Made by a program: the position numbers and the translations under genes. Below the pieces are notes generated by a model. That model searched no databases. It was not told the origin of the DNA and saw only the letters and a list, made by a program, of their open reading frames with translations. Shown piece by piece: positions 25,328 through 34,394 of a stretch of 64,000 nucleotides of DNA. The stretch comes from Mycobacterium sp. IS-1496 (GTDB taxonomy: Bacteria; Actinomycetota; Actinomycetes; Mycobacteriales; Mycobacteriaceae): positions 19,254 to 83,253 of the forward strand of contig NZ_LQIU01000017.1 in the NCBI RefSeq assembly GCF_001499995.1. Reading direction: 5' to 3'. The number at the start of each line of letters is the position of its first letter. Position 1 is the first letter of the stretch.

Positions 25328-26073
25328 GCGGCGTGGTCACCGACCGGGAGTCCGAGTTGGCCGCCTCGCTGACCGCGGTGCGGGAGCGGCTCGCGCGCGC
25401 CGCGAAGGCTGCGGGCCGCGACGTCGGCGACATCACCCTGCTGCCGGTCACCAAGTTCTTCCCGGCCTCCGACATCCGGATCCTGCGCGGTCTGGGATGC
25501 CGGGACTTCGCCGAGTCGCGCGAACAGGAGGCGTCGACGAAGGCCGCAGAGCTGGCCGCCGAGTTCGCGGACGATCCGGTGCGCTGGCACATGGTGGGCC
25601 GGATCCAGCGCAACAAGGCCAGGGCGGTCGCCCGCTGGGCGTACGCCGCGCACTCGGTGGACAGCGCCAAGCTGATCGCCGCTCTCGACCGGGGCGCCGC
25701 CGACGCGCTGGCCGACGGTGTGCGCGTCGCGCCGCTGCGGGTATACCTCCAGCTCAGTCTCGACGGCGACGTCGAGCGGGGCGGCATCGACGTCAACCGG
25801 CCGGACCTCATCGACGAGCTCTGTGCCGCAGTCGATTCCGCGCAAGCGCTGCAGTTCGTCGGGTTGATGGGCATTCCGCCGCTGGGCGCCGACGCCGCCG
25901 GGGCCTTCAGCCGTCTGCAGGCCGAATGGCACCGGGTACAGCGGCTGTACGAACAGCGACTCGAGTTGTCCGCCGGGATGTCCGGTGATCTCGAGACGGC
26001 GGTCGAACACGGCTCGACATGTGTGCGTGTCGGAACCGCGCTTATGGGACCTCGTCCTCTAACGTCACCCTGA
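25324..26073 (+). CDS. Pyridoxal phosphate homeostasis protein (YggS/PLPBP)
   Basis: PLP-binding TIM-barrel-like protein of about 249 residues. The PLP lysine is in LPVTKFFP, with HMVGRIQRNKAR, GLMGIPPLG and STCVRVGTALMG all typical of the YggS/PROSC family. It buffers PLP rather than acting as a racemase. I chose GTG at 25324, overlapping the pgeF stop; the open frame further upstream is shadow of pgeF. Followed by a 66-base gap to sepF. Confidence 0.93.
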   Translation: MSGVVTDRESELAASLTAVRERLARAAKAAGRDVGDITLLPVTKFFPASDIRILRGLGCRDFAESREQEASTKAAELAAEFADDPVRWHMVGRIQRNKARAVARWAYAAHSVDSAKLIAALDRGAADALADGVRVAPLRVYLQLSLDGDVERGGIDVNRPDLIDELCAAVDSAQALQFVGLMGIPPLGADAAGAFSRLQAEWHRVQRLYEQRLELSAGMSGDLETAVEHGSTCVRVGTALMGPRPLTSP

Positions 26074-26139
26074 GTAGTCACTCCAGTCACATCTTCATCA
26101 CAGACACCACAGCTTGACGGTCTTCAGAAGGGTCGCGCG

Positions 26140-26790
26140 ATGAGCACACTGCACAAGGTCAAGGCCTACTTCGGTATGGCGCCCATGGATGACTACGACG
26201 ACGAGTACTACGAGGACGACGAGCGCGCCGAGCGCGGCGCGGCCCGTGGTTACGCCCGTCGGCCCCGCGAAGACCGCTTCGAGGAAGACGGGTACGGCCG
26301 CGAGTACGACGACCGGCCGGCCCCACGCGAATACGACGAACCGCCGATCTACCGCGGCGGGTACGACGAGCCCCGGTTCGACCCCCGGCTTCGCGGTCCC
26401 CGCGAGTTCGAGCGCCCGGCACCGCGACTGGGCGCGCTGCGCGGCTCGACTCGGGGTGCCCTGGCGATGGACCCGCGCCGGATGGCGATGCTCTTCGAGG
26501 AAGGCAGCCCACTGGCCAAGATCACGACCCTTCGCCCCAAGGACTACAGCGAAGCCCGCACCATCGGTGAGAAGTTCCGGGACGGCACCCCGGTGATCAT
26601 GGACCTGGTGTCCATGGACAACGCCGACGCCAAGCGCCTCGTCGACTTCGCCGCCGGTCTCGCCTTCGCGCTGCGCGGCTCGTTCGACAAGGTCGCCACC
26701 AAGGTGTTCCTGCTGTCGCCGGCCGATGTGGACGTCACCGCCGACGAACGCCGACGCATCGCCGAGGCGGGCTTCTACGCGTATCAGTGA
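26140..26790 (+). CDS. sepF: Cell division protein SepF
   Basis: A 216-residue FtsZ-binding protein. The N-terminal amphipathic segment [13 protein letters not shown] targets the membrane, a long Asp/Glu/Tyr/Arg-rich linker covers about 16-115, and the C-terminal DUF552 domain (from about [17 protein letters not shown]) dimerises and binds the FtsZ tail. SepF is the main early membrane anchor of the Z-ring in actinobacteria, which lack FtsA. ATG with GAAGGGTCGCGCG upstream. Confidence 0.96.
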   Translation: MSTLHKVKAYFGMAPMDDYDDEYYEDDERAERGAARGYARRPREDRFEEDGYGREYDDRPAPREYDEPPIYRGGYDEPRFDPRLRGPREFERPAPRLGALRGSTRGALAMDPRRMAMLFEEGSPLAKITTLRPKDYSEARTIGEKFRDGTPVIMDLVSMDNADAKRLVDFAAGLAFALRGSFDKVATKVFLLSPADVDVTADERRRIAEAGFYAYQ

Positions 26791-26887
26791 CTTCGGCGGC
26801 GCCCCGGCCCGGCAGGTAGGCTGACGAGGTTGTTTTCCCACCTGTATCGAATGTCACATATCTGCCCGTAGTGAGGTCGAGCTTCCG

Positions 26888-27178
26888 TTGGCGCTGTTCT
26901 TCGAAATCCTTGGTTTTGCGCTGTTCGTCTTCTGGCTCCTGCTCATCGCGCGGGTCGTCGTCGAGTTCATCCGCTCATTCAGCCGGGACTGGCGCCCACG
27001 GGGGCTGACGGTCGTGGTGCTCGAGGTGATCATGACGCTGACCGATCCGCCGGTGAAGTTGCTGCGGCGCCTGATTCCCCAGCTCACCATCGGCGCCGTG
27101 CGTTTCGACCTGTCGATCATGGTGCTGCTGCTCGTCGCCTTCATCGGTATGCAATTGGCGTTCGGGGCAGCGGCCTGA
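26888..27178 (+). CDS. YggT family membrane protein (Rv2146c-like)
   Basis: A 96-residue protein with two hydrophobic helices (about 4-26 and 74-95) and the YggT signature between them (LEVIMTLTDPPVKLLRRLIPQL, abbreviated here as TDPPVKLLRR). TTG start at 26888 with GAGGTCGAG upstream gives the family length. The role is not established; its fixed place between sepF and wag31 suggests a part in envelope or division-site organisation. Confidence 0.9.
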   Translation: MALFFEILGFALFVFWLLLIARVVVEFIRSFSRDWRPRGLTVVVLEVIMTLTDPPVKLLRRLIPQLTIGAVRFDLSIMVLLLVAFIGMQLAFGAAA

Positions 27179-27244
27179 CCCTGGCCGACGAGCCGCTCCA
27201 GCGGCGTGGTCCACGGGGTTTGCCGAGGTGCGGCGCGGGCCGGG

Positions 27245-27273
27245 AAAATTTGAAATTCGCTCTTAAAATTTGA
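27245..27273. repeat. Direct repeat AAAATTTGA x2, 20-bp phased, upstream of wag31
   Basis: Identical nine-base copies at 27245-27253 and 27265-27273, exactly 20 bases apart (two helical turns), form an AT-rich island in a GC-rich genome. They lie about 65-93 bases before a TACACT -10-like hexamer at 27338-27343 and 110 bases before the wag31 ATG. They could be a dimeric regulator site or an UP-like element. Confidence 0.5.
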
Positions 27274-27337
27274 CCTCCGCTGCAACCGCCGGGTCTGGTG
27301 TGACAGGATGGACGCCAGTTGCGATCCATGCAGGCTT

Positions 27338-27343
27338 TACACT
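27338..27343 (+). promoter_or_regulatory. Candidate -10 box of wag31
   Basis: TACACT fits the mycobacterial TANNNT -10. The start codon is 40 bases downstream and a GGGGG ribosome site follows. The best -35-like hexamer, TTGCGA at 27319, is too close (13-base spacer), so the -35 is uncertain. Confidence 0.4.
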
Positions 27344-27382
27344 TTGAGATCGGTTGACGGTCCAGACTCAAGGGGGCAGACG

Positions 27383-28204
27383 ATGCCGCTCACACCCGCC
27401 GACGTTCACAACGTCGCGTTCAGCAAGCCGCCCATCGGCAAGCGGGGCTACAACGAGGACGAAGTCGACGCCTTCCTCGACCTGGTCGAGAATGAGCTGA
27501 CCCGGCTGATCGAGGAGAACACCGACCTGCGCCAGCGGGTGGCCGAGTTGGACCAGGAGCTATCCTCGGCCCGGTCCGGCGGCGGCGCCTCGCCGCAGCA
27601 GCAGGCCGCCCCGATCTACGAGCCGGAGCCCGAACCGACTCCGCCGCCCCAGCCGGTGTACGAGGCGCCCCCCGCGGCGCCGGCACCGACCCAGCAGCAG
27701 AGCGAGGACTCGGCACTGCGCGCGGCCAAGGTGCTGAGCCTGGCCCAGGAGACCGCCGACCGCCTGACCAGCACCGCCAAGGCCGAGTCGGACAAACTGC
27801 TCTCCGACGCGCGTGCCCAGGCCGATGCGATGGTCAGCGATGCCCGGCAGACCGCGGAGACCACGGTCACCGAGGCCCGCCAGCGCGCGGACGCCATGCT
27901 CGCCGACGCACAGACCCGGTCCGAGGCCCAGCTGCGGCAGGCCCAGGAGAAGGCGGATGCGCTGCAGGCCGACGCCGAGCGCAAGCACTCCGAGATCATG
28001 GGGACCATCAACCAGCAGCGGACCGTGCTCGAAGGCCGGCTGGAGCAGCTGCGGACCTTCGAACGTGAATACCGCACGCGCCTGAAGACGTACCTGGAAT
28101 CGCAGCTCGAGGAGTTGGGTCAGCGTGGTTCGGCCGCGCCGGTGGATTCCAGCGCCAACAACGACGGCGGCGGCTTCAACCAATTCAACCGCGGCAACAA
28201 CTGA
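27383..28204 (+). CDS. wag31: Polar growth protein Wag31 (DivIVA)
   Basis: DivIVA homologue of 273 residues that marks the cell poles and organises tip growth. The N-terminal DivIVA membrane-binding domain ([29 protein letters not shown]) covers about 1-60, followed by a Pro/Glu/Gln-rich linker (about 75-120) and a long Ala/Gln/Glu coiled coil (about 120-245). The tail is Asn/Gly-rich. ATG at 27383 after AAGGGGGCAGACG; an upstream in-frame ATG lacks a ribosome site and conserved sequence. Known to be phosphorylated by PknA/PknB in M. tuberculosis. Confidence 0.97.
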   Translation: MPLTPADVHNVAFSKPPIGKRGYNEDEVDAFLDLVENELTRLIEENTDLRQRVAELDQELSSARSGGGASPQQQAAPIYEPEPEPTPPPQPVYEAPPAAPAPTQQQSEDSALRAAKVLSLAQETADRLTSTAKAESDKLLSDARAQADAMVSDARQTAETTVTEARQRADAMLADAQTRSEAQLRQAQEKADALQADAERKHSEIMGTINQQRTVLEGRLEQLRTFEREYRTRLKTYLESQLEELGQRGSAAPVDSSANNDGGGFNQFNRGNN

Positions 28205-28221
28205 CACGGCGGCGCTGATCG

Positions 28222-28620
28222 ATGCTGATCATCGCGCTCGTCCTGGCCGTCATCGGGCTCGCCGCGCTGGTGACCGCCGTGGTCACCGGCAACGCCGTGA
28301 TCGCGTGGGTGTGCATCGCGGCCAGTGTGGTCGGTGTCGTGTTGTTGATCGTCGACGCCGTCCGCGAGCGGTCCCGCAAGCCGGCCGCCGCGAGAACCGG
28401 CGCAACCGGCACCGCTGAGACCGGGACGGCCGACGAGTTCGACGCCGACTATCCCGACGAAGCCGAGGCCTACGAGGCCGATGACACCCATGCCGACGGC
28501 GCCCACGCCGACGCCGAACCGGGTCCCGACGCCGACGCCGACACCCGCGCGGTCCCGTACGACGAGCGCCACGAGGACGAAGTGGGCGCCGAGCATCCCG
28601 AAGAACCCACCACCCGCTAA
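28222..28620 (+). CDS. Two-helix membrane protein, acidic tail (Rv2144c-like)
   Basis: A 132-residue protein with two adjacent membrane helices in the first 50 residues, a short basic stretch (RERSRK), and an acidic, Ala/Asp/Glu-rich cytosolic tail. No catalytic motif is seen. It follows wag31 by 17 bases and is probably cotranscribed. Its TAA stop overlaps the TAG stop of the convergent phosphoribosyltransferase gene. Function unknown. Confidence 0.85.
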   Translation: MLIIALVLAVIGLAALVTAVVTGNAVIAWVCIAASVVGVVLLIVDAVRERSRKPAAARTGATGTAETGTADEFDADYPDEAEAYEADDTHADGAHADAEPGPDADADTRAVPYDERHEDEVGAEHPEEPTTR

Positions 28621-29294
28621 CGGGTCGGCGTCGCCAGCAGGTCCCGCACCTCGTCGTCGGTGACCTGGTGGAAATCGGCGTACACCTGGCCGACGGCGTC
28701 GAAGCCCGCGGGCATCGTCGCGCAGATCACCGCATCCGCTTCGCCGCCGATCTCCCGGCACGCCGAGGCCGGACCCACCGGAACGGCAACCACCACCCGG
28801 GCGGGCTGCGATGCGCGAACCGCCCGCACCGCGGCCAGCATGCTGGCGCCGGTGGCGATGCCGTCGTCGGTGAGCACCACCGTCGCGCCGGCGAGTTCCG
28901 GCGGCGGGCGACCCTGCCGGTAGGCGGTCTCCCGGCGACGCAGTTCCAACGTCTCGCGCTCGATCGCGCGCCGCAGCGCCTCCTCGGTGATGTTCAGGCG
29001 GGTGACGAGCTGCTCGTTGATCACGACCCCGCCACCGGACGCGATCGCGCCCATTGCGAGCTCTTCCCATTGCGGCACACCGAGTTTGCGCACGAGGAAC
29101 ACGTCCAGCGGTGCACCGAGGCCGTGGGCCACCTCCCAGCCGACCGGAACACCGCCGCGCGCCAGACCGAGCACCACCACGTCGTCACGGTCGCGATAGG
29201 CCGACAACTTCTCGGCCAGGACCCGGCCGGCATCGCGGCGGTCCCGGAAGGTGCGCCCGCCGGACCTGCCGGCGAACCTGTCCCATCCGCTCAT
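28617..29294 (-). CDS. Phosphoribosyltransferase domain protein (Rv2143-like)
   Basis: A 225-residue type I PRTase-fold protein. The PRPP loop is [13 protein letters not shown], and the N-terminal part carries [14 protein letters not shown] and [11 protein letters not shown], as in the family of putative phosphoribosyltransferases that often sit beside dienelactone-hydrolase or erythromycin-esterase domains. Only the PRTase domain is present here. ATG at 29294; upstream open frame is shadow. Substrate unknown. Divergent from the epimerase gene, 89 bases apart. Confidence 0.85.
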   Translation of the reverse strand: MSGWDRFAGRSGGRTFRDRRDAGRVLAEKLSAYRDRDDVVVLGLARGGVPVGWEVAHGLGAPLDVFLVRKLGVPQWEELAMGAIASGGGVVINEQLVTRLNITEEALRRAIERETLELRRRETAYRQGRPPPELAGATVVLTDDGIATGASMLAAVRAVRASQPARVVVAVPVGPASACREIGGEADAVICATMPAGFDAVGQVYADFHQVTDDEVRDLLATPTR

Positions 29295-29383
29295 CGCCAA
29301 GAGGGCGTACCCGCCGTGCACCGGGGCAATCCACCCTCCGGGCGGCGCCGAATACCGACTGCACGCCGGCGACAGGGAGATCC

Positions 29384-30742
29384 ATGGGCATCGAGTTCGA
29401 GAGCATCGTCGACCACCCGCTCGACGAGGTGTTCGCCTGGCACACCCGGCCGGGGGCCATGCCGCGGCTGGTGCCGCCCTGGCAGCCGATGACGGTGGTC
29501 GCCGAGACGCCGTCGCTGGCGGACGGTCAGGCGGTGCTCGGCCTGCCCGCCAGTCTGCGCTGGATCGCCCAGCACGACCCGTCCGCCTACGACCCGCCGC
29601 ACCGCTTCGTCGACGCCCTGTCGTCGCGCGGCGTGAGGTCGCTGCCACCGCGGGTGATCGGTTGGTGGCGGCACACCCACGACTTCGCCGACGCCGGTCA
29701 GGGCCGCGCCCTGGTCCGCGACCGCGTCAACACGACGGTGCCGGGAGCGCTGCTGCGTTCGACGTTCGTCTACCGGCACCGCCAGCTGGCCGACGACCTG
29801 GCCGCCCACCGGGAGGCCGCCGGGGCCGGGTGCGGGCCGCTGGTCGTCGCCGTCACGGGGTCGTCGGGCCTGGTCGGCTCGGCGCTGACCGCGATGCTGA
29901 CCAGCGGCGGGCACCGGGTGATCCGGCTGGTGCGGCGGCCCGCGACCGGCGCCGACGAACGGCAGTGGAATCCGCGGTGGCCGGCGCCGGATCTGCTGCG
30001 CGGGGTGGACGCCGTGGTGCACCTGGCGGGCGCGTCCATCGCGGGCCGGTTCACCGCATCGCACAAGGCCGCGATCCGCGACAGCCGCATCGAACCCACC
30101 CGCCGGCTCGCCGGGTCGGCGGCCGGCGGGGGTGTGCGCACCTTCGTCAGTGCCTCGGCGATCGGGTTCTACGGCTATGACCGCGGCGACGCCGTGCTCG
30201 GCGAGGACAGTGCCCGGGGGACCGGTTTCCTGGCCGACGTCGTCGCCGACTGGGAGGCCGCGACCGCACCGGCGGCCGACGCGGGGGTGCGGGTGGTCAC
30301 CGTGCGCACCGGCATCGTGCAGGCTGCGGCGGGTGGGACACTGCGGCTGTTCCGTCCGCTCTTCGGCGCCGGCCTGGGTGGGCGGCTCGGCACCGGACGG
30401 CAGTGGCTGTCGTGGATCGGCCTCGACGACCTGCTCGACGTGTACTACCGGGCGCTGTGGGACGACCGCGCGAGCGGGCCGGTCAACGCCGTCGCCCCCG
30501 AACCGGTGCGCAACGCCGACTACACGAAGACGCTGGCGGCGGTGCTGCACCGACCGGCCGTGCTGCCCGTCCCGTCAGTCGGCCCGCGGCTGATCCTGGG
30601 CGCCCAGGGCGCCCGCGAACTCGCCGAAGCCGACCAGCGGGTGGTGCCGACGGCCTTGCAGTCGCTGGGTCACCGGTTCCGTCATCCACGCCTCCGCGAT
30701 GCGCTCGCACATCAGCTCGGGCAGGGCGCCGCCGAGACATAG
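29384..30742 (+). CDS. TIGR01777-type NAD(P)-dependent epimerase with N-terminal START-like domain
   Basis: A 452-residue fusion. Residues 1-145 look like a SRPBCC/polyketide-cyclase domain ([16 protein letters not shown] at the start, [13 protein letters not shown] at its end). From about 150 an extended-SDR domain begins with [14 protein letters not shown] and has [20 protein letters not shown] and the TIGR01777 tail with WISWIHxxD-like [13 protein letters not shown]. This two-domain form is the same as Rv2216 and its relatives. ATG at 29384 with GGAGATCC. The 3' end overlaps the convergent amidotransferase-like gene by 31 bases. Substrate unknown. Confidence 0.87.
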   Translation: MGIEFESIVDHPLDEVFAWHTRPGAMPRLVPPWQPMTVVAETPSLADGQAVLGLPASLRWIAQHDPSAYDPPHRFVDALSSRGVRSLPPRVIGWWRHTHDFADAGQGRALVRDRVNTTVPGALLRSTFVYRHRQLADDLAAHREAAGAGCGPLVVAVTGSSGLVGSALTAMLTSGGHRVIRLVRRPATGADERQWNPRWPAPDLLRGVDAVVHLAGASIAGRFTASHKAAIRDSRIEPTRRLAGSAAGGGVRTFVSASAIGFYGYDRGDAVLGEDSARGTGFLADVVADWEAATAPAADAGVRVVTVRTGIVQAAAGGTLRLFRPLFGAGLGGRLGTGRQWLSWIGLDDLLDVYYRALWDDRASGPVNAVAPEPVRNADYTKTLAAVLHRPAVLPVPSVGPRLILGAQGARELAEADQRVVPTALQSLGHRFRHPRLRDALAHQLGQGAAET

Positions 30743-31434
30743 GACAGAAAGGCGCGCACCAGCCCGTGAAGACGAATGGCGGCGCCGTCTTCGAACTGCC
30801 TTGTGCGAGCGAGTAATTCGCCGTGGTCAAGGCCGAAGCCCAGGGCCTCGCCGTCGCGGTCGTCGGCCAGCCACTCGATCAGCAGGGCGTGGTCGAGTTC
30901 GGGGTGGAACTGCAGCGCGAGGCTGCGGTCGAGCAGGAACGCCTGCGAAGAGGCGGCGGTCCGCGCGATCTCCACCGCCCCCGGGGGCACCGTCCACCGG
31001 TCGAAGTGCCACTGGAACCACGGCCCGGGCGGGACGAGGTCCGGACGGTCGGTCGTGATGTCGTACCACCCGATCTCCGGCGTCGGTGCGCGCCCGACGC
31101 TGCCGCCGAACGCCTGGGCGATGATCTGTCCGCCGAAGCACACGCCGAGCAGCGCGACCCCGGCCGCGGCGGCCTCACGGAGCAGCGCCATCTCGGCTCC
31201 GACCCACGTCCGGTGCAGCGCATCGTCGTACACCGGCCACCGCGCACCCAGGGGCACGATGACGTCGTAGCCGGTGGGATCGGGGAACACCACGTCGAGG
31301 GCAGGGTCCGCGGCCCGCTCCGGGGGGACCACCGTGAAGGTGTCGACGTCGAAGCCGGCGTCGGTGAACGCGTCGCCGAGCAGCGCCTCGGTGGCGACGG
31401 GATCGTTGTACAGGAACAGGACTCGGGGTGTCAC
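30712..31434 (-). CDS. Class I glutamine amidotransferase-like protein
   Basis: A 240-residue GATase1 domain standing alone. The nucleophile elbow is LGVCFGGQ (Cys99) and the His-Glu pair lies in ALQFHPE (His177, Glu179), so the triad is intact. Such stand-alone proteins resemble gamma-glutamyl hydrolase or GMP-synthase-like amidotransferases annotated in many actinobacteria. GTG at 31434; the frame further upstream is Arg-rich shadow. It overlaps the epimerase gene tail to tail. The acceptor of the hydrolysed amide is unknown. Confidence 0.87.
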   Translation of the reverse strand: MTPRVLFLYNDPVATEALLGDAFTDAGFDVDTFTVVPPERAADPALDVVFPDPTGYDVIVPLGARWPVYDDALHRTWVGAEMALLREAAAAGVALLGVCFGGQIIAQAFGGSVGRAPTPEIGWYDITTDRPDLVPPGPWFQWHFDRWTVPPGAVEIARTAASSQAFLLDRSLALQFHPELDHALLIEWLADDRDGEALGFGLDHGELLARTRQFEDGAAIRLHGLVRAFLSYVSAAPCPS

Positions 31435-31441
31435 CCGGCCA

Positions 31442-32656
31442 TTATGGCCGCGGCCCCGGTGGCGCGTCGTCCGGTGCGAGTTCGGCGGCGATCCGCGAGA
31501 ACAACGTCTGCGCGCCATTGGTGTAGTCGCCGCCGGCGTCGAACGCCGCAGGGGTGAACGTGACGGCGACGGCGATCGCCAGTCTGCGGGCGGGCAGGTA
31601 CGCCGCGACGCCCCCGTAGCCGGACAGCATCGGGTTCTGCAGCAGCCAGTTCCCGGAGATCACGATGCCCATCCCGTAGGTGTAGCGGTCGGTCATCGGC
31701 GCGCAGGTGGGGCAGCCGGGTTGGGCCCGGGTGCGGCCCCGCAGGTCGGTCGACACCATGCGGCGGTAGGACTCCGGCGACAGCAGCGTGCCGGATCCCA
31801 CACCGGCGGCGGTGGCCTCCAGATCGGCGACGGTGGAGGTCTGGACGGCGCCGTGCGTGATGGTCCACGACGGATTCCAGTACGTCGACTCCTCGTAAAA
31901 CGCTGTGCCGGCGGGGATTCCGAGCACCTGCCGACGTTCGGAGGAGAAGGCGTGCAGCGCCGGTTCGGGGATCTGCGCAGTCAACGAGGCTCGGGTGCCC
32001 GTCAGCCCGAGCGGCCGCAGGACCCGCTCATCGAGCAGGTCGGCCATGGGGCGGCCGGTCGCCCTCTCCAGCGCCAGCCCGAGCAGGACGTAGTTGGTGT
32101 GGGCGTAGCTCCAGTTGGTTCCCGGTTCGTACTGCAGCGGCTTGTGCACCGCGAAGTCGAGCAGGTCGTCGGTCGTGTAGGCCCGGAACGGGTCGGCGTA
32201 CGCCGCGTCGGCGAACGCGTCGTTGCCCAGCACGTAGTCGTGATAGCCCGACGTCATCTGCGCCAGCTGCCCCAGCGTCACACGGTCGGAGTGCGGCACG
32301 TCGGGCAGCCAGCGCGAGAGCCGGTCCTCGAGGCTCACGGTGCCGTCCTCGACGAGCAGCAGCAGCAGCGTGGCGACGTAGGAGATCGCCACCGCGCCGT
32401 TGCGGAAGTGCATGTCGGCGGTGGCGGGCACGCCGGTCATCGATTCGCCGACCGCCCGGGTGACGATCTCGTCGCCGTCCTCGGTGACCCTCACGATGAC
32501 CGATCTCAGGTGGGCGTCGGCCATCGTCTGGCGAACGATGTCCATGACGGCCTCCGCGCGCGGGTCCGGGGCGGTGCGGGTGGGGACGGTGCCCGTGCAC
32601 GCCGCGAGCACGAGCAGCACTGCGAGCGCGCCGACGATGCGGCGGGGGACGGGCAT
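31442..32656 (-). CDS. Serine-hydrolase (beta-lactamase/DD-peptidase fold) lipoprotein, catalytic residues lost
   Basis: A 404-residue protein with a lipobox ending at Cys20 (LAAC) and a class C beta-lactamase/DD-peptidase-like fold (WLPDVPHSDRVTLGQL, QMTSGYHDY, LGLALERATGRP). The S-x-x-K motif is replaced by A88-V-A-I91 in FRNGAVAIS; the Y-x-N motif reads Y184-A-H186; the usual H-x-G near the C-terminus reads GYGG. All three motifs are degenerate, so it is probably a binding or scaffold protein rather than an enzyme of this class. The frame is intact and codon use is normal, so it is not a pseudogene. The amidotransferase-like gene starts seven bases after its stop. Confidence 0.87.
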   Translation of the reverse strand: MPVPRRIVGALAVLLVLAACTGTVPTRTAPDPRAEAVMDIVRQTMADAHLRSVIVRVTEDGDEIVTRAVGESMTGVPATADMHFRNGAVAISYVATLLLLLVEDGTVSLEDRLSRWLPDVPHSDRVTLGQLAQMTSGYHDYVLGNDAFADAAYADPFRAYTTDDLLDFAVHKPLQYEPGTNWSYAHTNYVLLGLALERATGRPMADLLDERVLRPLGLTGTRASLTAQIPEPALHAFSSERRQVLGIPAGTAFYEESTYWNPSWTITHGAVQTSTVADLEATAAGVGSGTLLSPESYRRMVSTDLRGRTRAQPGCPTCAPMTDRYTYGMGIVISGNWLLQNPMLSGYGGVAAYLPARRLAIAVAVTFTPAAFDAGGDYTNGAQTLFSRIAAELAPDDAPPGPRP

Positions 32657-32673
32657 GGCCGATACTAGCGGGT

Positions 32674-34254
32674 ATGGCGGACCTGTCCGACTGGTTCCTG
32701 ACGGCTGACGAACGCGGCAATCCGTCGTCGGACCTGCCGGTGTACTGCGAAGGCAACCGGGTCGAACCGCTGGTCCACGGCGCGACGTACTTCGACGCGC
32801 TGGCCACCGCGGTGGATGCGCTGGGGCCCGGTGATCACCTCTTCTTCACCGACTGGCGCGGGGACCCCGACGAGAAGATGCGCGACGGCGGACCGACGAT
32901 CCGCGAATTGTTCTGTCGCGCAGCCGAACGCGGCGTCGTGGTCAAGGGGTTGGTGTGGCGCTCGCATCTGGATCAGTTCGCCTACAGCGAGCAGGAGAAC
33001 CAGCACCTCGGTGAGGCGATCGAGCGCGCCGGCGGTGAGGTGCTGCTGGATCAGCGGGTCCGGATCGGCGGGTCGCACCACCAGAAGTTCGTGGTGCTCC
33101 GTCATCCCGGGGCACCCGAGTGCGATGTGGCCTTCGCCGGCGGCATCGACCTGTGCCATTCGCGCCGCGACGACGCCTCGCACCGCGGCGATCCGCAGGC
33201 GGTGCAGATGTCGAAGCGGTACGGCGACCGTCCGCCGTGGCACGACGCGCAGCTGCGGTTGCAGGGTCCGGTGGTCGGGGCGCTCGACGCCACGTTCCGG
33301 GAGCGGTGGAACGATCCGGCGCCGCTGGACACACTGAATCCGGTCGCCTGGGTGGTGGACCGCCTGCGGGGTGCGGATCTGAGGGCCGACCCGCTGCCCG
33401 AGCAGCCGCCGGATCCGGCGCCGTGCGGCCCGCATGCCGTGCAGGTGCTGCGCACGTATCCGGACGCGCACTTCACCTACGACTTCGCCCCGCACGGGGA
33501 ACGCAGTGTGGCGCGTGGATACACCAAGGCGGTGCAGCGCGCGCGGCGGCTGATCTACCTGGAGGACCAGTACCTGTGGTCCAAGCAGGTGGCGGATCTG
33601 TTCGCCAAGGCGCTGGCGGACAATCCGGACCTCCACCTGATCGCGGTGATCCCGCGGTACCCGGACGTCGACGGCAGGCTGGCGCTGCCACCGAATCGGG
33701 TGGGGCGCAGGCAGGCCATCGAGGCGTGCCAGGCGGCCGGCCCGGACCGGGTGCACCTCTTCGACGTCGAAAACCACGAGGGCACACCCGTTTACGTGCA
33801 CGCCAAGGTCTGCGTGGTCGACGACGTGTGGGCCTGCGTGGGCAGCGACAACTTCAACCGGCGGTCGTGGACGCACGACAGCGAGTTGTCGTGCGCGGTG
33901 CTCGACGACACGCGTGACGAGAGGTCGCCGCGCGATCCGGCGGGCACCGGGGACGGGGCGCGGCTTTTCGCCCGCGACCTGCGGTTGCGGCTGATGCGCG
34001 AACACCTCGACCGCGCCGAGGACGACGGGCTCATCGACCCCGCTGATGCGGTGGGTGAGATCGTCAAGGCGGCAGAGGCTCTCGACGAGTGGTATGCGCG
34101 CGGCCGGGTCGGGCCCCGGCCACCGGGGCGGCTGCGGCCGCACCGGACCGAACGGCTGGGCCGGGTCACCCAACTGTGGGCGGTTCCGGTGTACCGGATG
34201 ATGTACGACCCCGACGGGCGGTCATACCGGGCCCGCTGGCGTGGGGAGTGGTGA
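32674..34254 (+). CDS. Phospholipase D family protein
   Basis: A 526-residue PLD-superfamily protein with two HKD motifs. The first is in GSHHQKFVVLRH followed by FAGGIDLC; the second is VHAKVCVVDD followed by GSDNFNRRS. Two such halves form one active site with paired His residues. The second half resembles cardiolipin-synthase/PLD-type enzymes, and no signal peptide or membrane helix is seen, so it acts in the cytosol or at the inner face. The C-terminus is basic and Arg/Trp-rich. Divergent from the serine-hydrolase-like gene with only 17 bases between the starts. Lipid substrate unknown. Confidence 0.9.
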   Translation: MADLSDWFLTADERGNPSSDLPVYCEGNRVEPLVHGATYFDALATAVDALGPGDHLFFTDWRGDPDEKMRDGGPTIRELFCRAAERGVVVKGLVWRSHLDQFAYSEQENQHLGEAIERAGGEVLLDQRVRIGGSHHQKFVVLRHPGAPECDVAFAGGIDLCHSRRDDASHRGDPQAVQMSKRYGDRPPWHDAQLRLQGPVVGALDATFRERWNDPAPLDTLNPVAWVVDRLRGADLRADPLPEQPPDPAPCGPHAVQVLRTYPDAHFTYDFAPHGERSVARGYTKAVQRARRLIYLEDQYLWSKQVADLFAKALADNPDLHLIAVIPRYPDVDGRLALPPNRVGRRQAIEACQAAGPDRVHLFDVENHEGTPVYVHAKVCVVDDVWACVGSDNFNRRSWTHDSELSCAVLDDTRDERSPRDPAGTGDGARLFARDLRLRLMREHLDRAEDDGLIDPADAVGEIVKAAEALDEWYARGRVGPRPPGRLRPHRTERLGRVTQLWAVPVYRMMYDPDGRSYRARWRGEW

Positions 34255-34270
34255 CCCGCGCTTGTGGAAA

Positions 34271-34287
34271 GCGCAAACACTTTGCGC
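34271..34287. promoter_or_regulatory. Perfect inverted repeat GCGCAAA-CAC-TTTGCGC
   Basis: Seven-base perfect arms around a three-base centre, 17 bases after the PLD gene stop and about 40 bases upstream of the predicted -35 of the secreted-protein gene. There is no T-run, so it looks more like a dimeric regulator operator than a terminator. Confidence 0.55.
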
Positions 34288-34328
34288 CAGTGGGGTTTGC
34301 TGCCGCTACGTGTGGGGTACAACGCCGC

Positions 34329-34356
34329 TTGTCGGGGACGTGAACCGGAGTAAGAT
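34329..34356 (+). promoter_or_regulatory. Candidate promoter of the secreted Het-C/PLC-like gene
   Basis: TTGTCG at 34329-34334 and TAAGAT at 34351-34356 are separated by 16 bases, a plausible SigA-type promoter. The predicted start of transcription falls at the beginning of the 34361 palindrome. Confidence 0.45.
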
Positions 34357-34360
34357 CGCT

Positions 34361-34376
34361 GTGCCGAAATCGGCAC
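34361..34376. promoter_or_regulatory. Perfect inverted repeat GTGCCGA-AA-TCGGCAC at the predicted +1
   Basis: Seven-base perfect arms with a two-base centre, just after the TAAGAT -10 box and four bases before the GGGGAGGAG ribosome site. It could be an operator that blocks initiation, or a short hairpin at the mRNA 5' end. Confidence 0.5.
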
Positions 34377-34394
34377 CAGGGGAGGAGTCCCTTC

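Noticed and set aside
31442..32656. Pseudogene call for the serine-hydrolase lipoprotein
   Set aside because: Frame, lipobox and codon use are intact over 404 residues; only catalytic residues are changed, so a functional non-enzymatic protein is more likely.
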